Shown here piece after piece: positions 4,385 to 5,188 of a stretch of 5,188 nt of DNA. Made by a program: the position numbers and the translations under genes. Source of the DNA: Planctomycetota bacterium (lineage in GTDB: Bacteria > Planctomycetota > Planctomycetia > Planctomycetales > Planctomycetaceae); contig JAADHY010000568.1 in the NCBI GenBank assembly GCA_013151585.1, positions 1-5,188 on the forward strand, written 5' to 3'. Under the pieces are notes generated by a model, which was not told the origin of the DNA, did not search any database, and saw nothing but the letters and a program-made list of their open reading frames with translations. Position 1 is the first letter of the stretch, and each line of letters opens with the position of its first letter.

Positions 4385-5188
4385 TCATTCTGGCGCTGCG
4401 CCGCCGTCCGATGTCGGCTGCTTGTCCGCCGAGCCCGGCTTTGCTTTGGGGGCGGGCTGCGACATGGAATGCTGGCCGACCAGCGTCTTCCGCTGTTCGT
4501 CGGTCAGCACCTTTGCCGCTCGGCCCACGGCGCGAATGAAAGCCAGCCGTTTCTCGCCGCGCAGCCGCTCGATTTCGCGAACCTGTGATTCAATCTTAGC
4601 GATGTCCGGCCGGTCCGAGCCGGTCAATGTCCACAGTTTTTGTTCCGCCTCGGCAATCTTTCGTTCGAAAGTCGCCTGTTCGAGAAGCGCTTGCTCTTTG
4701 ATCTGGTTCAGCTTTTCCGTTTGTTCCGCTGTCAGCGCGATGTGATCCGGGTGGTCGAGGAAAAAGCCGGTGGCCCCGATGTGATAGATGTGGGACGCGC
4801 CCGGGAACCCCGGAAGCGCCGACGCCATTTTCATCCGGCCCATGCCTTGCATTTGGCCCATCATTTTCAATCCATCCATCATGCCTTTGCCGGGCATTCC
4901 CATGCTGCTCATGCCTTTTCTGCCGCCCATCCCCCCGGTTTTCATCGCACCGCCCTTCATGCCCATGCCCTTCATGCCGGAGCCTCGCATGCCTTTCATG
5001 GCCGACGGCTTCGCACCGGCTTTCGAGGCGGGTTGGTCGCCGGAGTCCATTGACATCTTGGACATTTTGCCCATGCCCATGGCACCGGTTGGTTTTTTGG
5101 CCGGAGCGGCTTTCGTTTTGTGGTTCTGCTTTAGGGCCTCTTCGAGCCGCAAGACTTTGGCACGCAGTTGTTGAATCTGATCTTGAAG
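4385..5188 (-). CDS. Met-rich Spy/CpxP-like (LTXXQ) envelope protein, N-terminus outside window
   Basis: The frame is open to the right edge, so 267 codons are visible and the true start lies beyond 5188. The first visible residues, LQDQIQQLRAKVLRLEEALK, form a coiled coil, and the signal sequence or anchor presumably precedes them. Counting from the TTG at 5152, a Gly/Lys/Met segment follows in which 23 of residues 25-109 are Met, often as KGM or MGM. The segment after it contains H121, H124, H134 and H137. A helical domain of about 85 residues then begins LTAEQ (140-144) and ends LTDEQ (216-220). Two LTXXQ motifs bracketing charged helices characterise the Spy/CpxP/ZraP family of periplasmic chaperones and metal-stress proteins. 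The tail is Pro/Lys/Ser-rich. The inferred role is envelope protection or binding of soft metals such as Cu+. The TTG at 5152 falls inside the coiled coil and is unlikely to be the start. The gene shares strand and the Met-rich theme with the reductase 316 bases downstream. Confidence 0.8.
   Translation of the reverse strand, partial: LQDQIQQLRAKVLRLEEALKQNHKTKAAPAKKPTGAMGMGKMSKMSMDSGDQPASKAGAKPSAMKGMRGSGMKGMGMKGGAMKTGGMGGRKGMSSMGMPGKGMMDGLKMMGQMQGMGRMKMASALPGFPGASHIYHIGATGFFLDHPDHIALTAEQTEKLNQIKEQALLEQATFERKIAEAEQKLWTLTGSDRPDIAKIESQVREIERLRGEKRLAFIRAVGRAAKVLTDEQRKTLVGQHSMSQPAPKAKPGSADKQPTSDGGAAPE

Noticed and set aside
4146..4388. 80-codon minus-strand frame starting in an ATGA overlap with the Spy-like stop
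   Set aside because: The overlap is suggestive, but the translation is Arg/Gly/Pro-rich with no recognisable fold, no ribosome-binding site stands out and codon use is unlike the neighbouring genes. I treat it as chance.
4800..5010. CATGCC-type periodic DNA pattern on the plus strand as a possible repeat array
   Set aside because: It is the reverse complement of Met-Gly/Lys-Gly-Met codons in the Spy-like gene. The periodicity comes from protein composition, with no fixed unit or spacer.

Overview
The window is a fragment of a G+C-rich bacterial chromosome. I suspect a planctomycete. The reasons are gene content (a large multiheme cytochrome, a URO-D-family protein, a Met-rich LTXXQ protein) and a TTGASGG heptamer tandem repeat at a gene junction, of a kind I associate with that phylum. 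This assignment is inference; there is no rRNA or other phylogenetic marker here.

Layout, left to right. Positions 1-92 (+) are the last 29 codons of a uroporphyrinogen-decarboxylase-family gene that enters from the left. Positions 93-422 are a convergent intergenic gap with small hairpins and no gene I can support. Positions 423-4068 (-) are a tight three-gene operon, transcribed right to left. First comes a membrane-anchored FAD/NAD(P)H/[2Fe-2S] reductase with a secreted Met-rich N-terminal domain (2032-4068). Next is a five-helix di-heme b membrane protein (1208-2035). Last is a membrane-anchored seven-heme c-type cytochrome (423-1211). The genes overlap by 4 bases at both junctions (GTGA and ATGA). 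Positions 4069-4384 are a 316-base spacer with a perfect 8-bp inverted repeat. Positions 4385-5188 (-) are a Met-rich Spy/CpxP-like (LTXXQ) envelope protein. It runs off the right edge, so its true start is outside the window.

Read together, the operon encodes a complete electron path across the inner membrane. NAD(P)H is oxidised on FAD in the cytoplasm, and electrons pass to a plant-type [2Fe-2S] cluster. They then cross two stacked b hemes held by four histidines in two transmembrane helices, and reach a periplasmic chain of seven c hemes. It resembles a NADPH oxidase or ferric reductase split into subunits and extended by a multiheme cytochrome. The Met-rich, gly-rich periplasmic segments on both the reductase and the upstream Spy-like protein suggest a link to soft metal ions (Cu+, Ag+) or to envelope stress. 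The terminal acceptor and the physiological direction of electron flow cannot be read from the sequence. I do not know whether this exact combination has been described.
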